DNA of 64,000 bases from Chaetorhynchus papuensis (lineage: Eukaryota > Chordata > Aves > Passeriformes > Rhipiduridae): positions 117,112 to 181,111 of the forward strand of contig VWYX01000216.1 in NCBI GenBank assembly GCA_013396525.1, given 5' to 3'. The position numbers and the translations under genes are program-made. Numbering within the stretch: position 1 is the first letter of the stretch; each line of letters begins with the position of its first letter. Of the stretch, positions 61,931 to 64,000 are shown piece by piece. A model generated the notes under the pieces. That model was not told where the DNA came from, searched no databases, and saw only the letters and a list, made by a program, of their open reading frames with translations.

Positions 61931-62399
61931 CAACTCCGCTCAGCTCCTTTCAGCTCAGCTTGGCTGGGCTTGGCTCAGCTTCCCCTGGCTCGGCTGGATT
62001 GGGGCTTGCCCCCCCCTTCCTCCGTTCCCCAGCGCCGTCCTTCAGCACCACATGGATTCTGTGTTTCACTGCTTTTTCTTCAGCACCACGTCCTGTAGCC
62101 GTGTCTTGGAGAAAACAGGAGGGGGTGGATGGCATTGGCACAGGACAGGGTCTGCAGGGCTGATGTTGACAGCCTTCCCACTGGGGAGAGGGAGGCGAAA
62201 ATGGTGCACTTTGGGGGGCACTTGTTGGAAATGATACAGCTTTTAAAGTTTTTTATGTAACTTTAGTCAGGGGGTTGTTCACCTTTGCCCCAGGGGGAAG
62301 GGAATTGAAGTTTCTCTTCAAAAGACTCTATTCACTAATGCTGGGTGAGGCCTGATGAGCTTAACATCTACAGATTGAGAGTAGCCACAAGATACACAG

Positions 62400-62830
62400 A
62401 AGAGAAACAAATATTAACAAACATCACACCCTGGTGCAGTCAGAGACACCTGGTCTGGGAAAAGATTGATAAGAGAACCATAGAATAAGGACCAAATTAG
62501 CATCAAAGGCAAAGGGATCAATAACCAATAGGAGATCGAATGCTAAGTATTGTGTAATTTAGGACAAATGAATGAGAATTTCTTTGGGGTTTTTATGCAT
62601 AAATATGTGAAAAGTTTGGTATAGAACTATGTGTGATGGAATGATTTTCACTGCACAACCCAGGTATGTGTGGATGAAATGATTTCTATTGCACATCCAG
62701 GCCAAAATCACATCCTGGCCAGAATAATGTAATGCTAATTCTCTAACACTGAAAAGATGTTGTTGGAGAGTTTTTCCTGCAGTTTCGGTGACACACTCAC
62801 CTTTGCTTCCCCCCAAAACCATGTCCCCAG
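62400..62830 (+). mobile_element. LTR-like segment (sense), uncertain limits
   Basis: A CCAAT box-like CCAATAGGAG (62526) is followed by a TATA-like TGCATAAATATGTG (62597) and a terminal-looking CCTGCAGTTTCGGTGACA near 62795. This layout fits an avian ERVL-type LTR, but no terminal dinucleotide pair or target duplication was fixed. A ~30-base internal duplication lies at 62635-62701. Confidence 0.38.
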
Positions 62831-63351
62831 CAGTGACATGTAGGTGGTACAGAACAGCAACAGAGCCACGGCACACCACGACCTGCAACCAGGACACCAC
62901 CAAAATTATCTCGTTTTCCCCTCCTGTAGTTTTCAGGAACCAGATTTAGGCAGATCAGAAGAGATCAGCAACCTAGAATGACAACAGTAGAAAATTCCTG
63001 GGACCTGGAGCGTAGCTATTTCCTGTTTCTTCCTATACTTCACATTTTTCCATTAAACTTATTCTGCAGGTGCTTAACCTCCCAGGTTACAAAAGTGGAG
63101 ATATGGATTTGCGAAGTGGCTTGGGATACAAACAAGGATGCACACAGCAGCCTTGCTCAGGAGTGGAAGAAAAGCTCTCCCAGGGTGTGGGGAGCCTCAT
63201 CTCCCAGGTACATCAGAGCAACTGTGACACCAAGGCTATAAAGTTGGCTATGAGGTGGTTGTGGGAGTGCTCCTGAAGTGACCAGACTGTTACATTTAGC
63301 TGCACAGATGAAAAATAAAATCAAATCACATTATCAAACACATTATACAGT

Positions 63352-63357
63352 TTTATT
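63352..63357 (-). terminator. AATAAA abutting the minus-strand candidate stop codon
   Basis: TTTATT on the + strand gives AATAAA on the minus strand immediately after the TAA of the candidate exon. If real, the 3'UTR would be only a few tens of bases. The surroundings are AT-rich, so chance is quite possible. Confidence 0.3.
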
Positions 63358-63700
63358 TTACTTACTCTTCTCCATTTCATCCACAATGCTCACAGTTAAT
63401 CCTGTTTCTTGAAAAATATGTATAAGCCTTGTTTTACTGGGAAAGGGTTTTCCCCAGGTCATCCAGTCAATCACAGCCTTCGCAAAGCAATTTTCTTCCT
63501 CTGAAAAAGGGCTTTTTGTTGAGGCTGGCATAACATGCTTGCATCAGGCCCTCTGCTGCAGTGGAATAATTTCCATGCTAATAATCTCATTCCACATCTC
63601 CAGCAGTGCTGCTTGTGTAAGTCTACAAGGACTTTCACATGAGAAGACCCAGTCCTGCAGTGCCTTTCCCTCAAGGGTACCAGAAACATGGGAAAGGAAG
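63358..63700 (-). pseudogene. candidate last coding exon of an unidentified gene, with one in-frame TGA
   Basis: I do not recognise this protein. On the minus strand, a strong acceptor-like sequence (CTTGCTGTTTTTCACAG, complement of 63701-63717) opens a 114-codon frame to TAA at 63358-63360. An AATAAA complement at 63352-63357 abuts the stop. The frame has a protein-like mix, including LEGKALQDWVFSCESPC, LLEMWNEIISMEIIPLQQ, EEENCFAKAVIDWMTWGKPF and RLIHIFQETGLTVSIVDEME. It is broken once by TGA at 63544-63546 (between Ala and Cys). A second acceptor-like CCCTTTTTCAG at ~63500-63510 would give a shorter exon that avoids the TGA. Alternatives are a decayed gene (CGA to TGA), a selenocysteine codon (no SECIS shown), or a chance frame. 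Any earlier exons lie beyond the window. Confidence 0.27.
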
Positions 63701-64000
63701 CTGTGAAAAACAGCAAGAATAAATCACGCTTACTGTCTGGGAATTAGCAATAAACAGAAGTCCCAGGCCAGAGATGGATGTGCCATTTTAACTACACTTG
63801 ACCTCCAATTAGGCACTTTGTGAAAAAAGGATTTAATTTTCTTACAAACCTGCTGCATACTCCTTTCACCAGATTGTCGCTAGTTTACCTTCCTTGAGAA
63901 TAGTGAATTACCATCACTTCATAATGAATTACCACTTCGTAGGCCCCTTCCCTGAGCTATTCTGAATTTCTTCCCTGCCTGCCCCTGGTGCTTCAGTGCC

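Noticed and set aside
61650..62163. Overlapping + and - frames of 80-157 codons at 61.65-62.2 kb
   Set aside because: They lie within or beside the GC-rich LTR-like block and show no retroviral or host protein signature.
63069..63207. Possible + strand exon between TTATTCTGCAG and CTCCCAG|GTACAT, 46 codons
   Set aside because: Acceptor and donor look acceptable, but the peptide (Gly/Gln/Ser-rich) matches nothing known to me and no neighbouring exon was found.
63471..63716. 81-codon minus-strand frame overlapping the candidate last exon
   Set aside because: It is in a different frame from the more protein-like one, and starts inside the putative intron; it is treated as a shadow.
1..64000. 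CRISPR arrays, operons, tRNA or rRNA genes
   Set aside because: None seen. The window is a vertebrate nuclear locus with spliced genes; no clover-leaf or spaced-repeat pattern was recognised by eye.

Overview
The window is vertebrate nuclear DNA, almost certainly from a bird. The avian evidence is several truncated CR1 LINE copies with the bird-type 3' tail, retroviral LTR-like pieces of the kind common in bird genomes, long introns with GT-AG junctions, and two recognisable housekeeping genes. A songbird is possible from the LTR-like sequence, but that is only an impression. There are no bacterial-type operons, CRISPR arrays or tRNA/rRNA genes.

Layout, left to right: positions 1-7360 hold the 3' end of YWHAZ (14-3-3 zeta) on the + strand: three coding exons encoding residues ~140-245 and a 3'UTR ending at a canonical poly(A) signal. 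Positions 7361-41430 are about 34 kb of intergenic DNA with no supportable gene. They contain a five-unit minisatellite (~9.4-9.8 kb), CR1 fragments (one with a tiny nested CR1 insertion), and a ~110-bp tandem duplication. A 480-base run of N (41431-41910) sits at the PABPC1 promoter. Positions 41911-57915 hold the complete PABPC1 gene (cytoplasmic poly(A)-binding protein 1) on the + strand: TATA box, GC-rich 5'UTR with the A-rich autoregulatory tract, 14 coding exons summing to 637 codons plus stop, and a separate exon 15 made only of 3'UTR. YWHAZ then PABPC1, both on +, matches the gene order I know from human 8q22 (viewed on the opposite strand), where SNX31 follows; I see no SNX31 exon before the window ends.

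Downstream of PABPC1 (57.9-61.4 kb) is plain intergenic DNA. It is followed by an antisense LTR-like block (from ~61453) and a second, sense, LTR-like block (~62.4-62.83 kb). The last 650 bases carry the least explained signal: on the minus strand, a splice-acceptor-like sequence opens a 114-codon frame that ends in a stop abutted by AATAAA but is interrupted once by an in-frame TGA. It may be the last exon of an unidentified gene or pseudogene, or it may be chance.

The two genes are neighbours rather than a pathway: 14-3-3 zeta is a phosphoserine/threonine adaptor, and PABPC1 coats poly(A) tails and controls translation and mRNA decay. I found no convincing new biological system. The best follow-ups are the minus-strand candidate exon, the PABPC1 5'UTR control elements, the nested CR1 with a putative target-site duplication, and the minisatellite.
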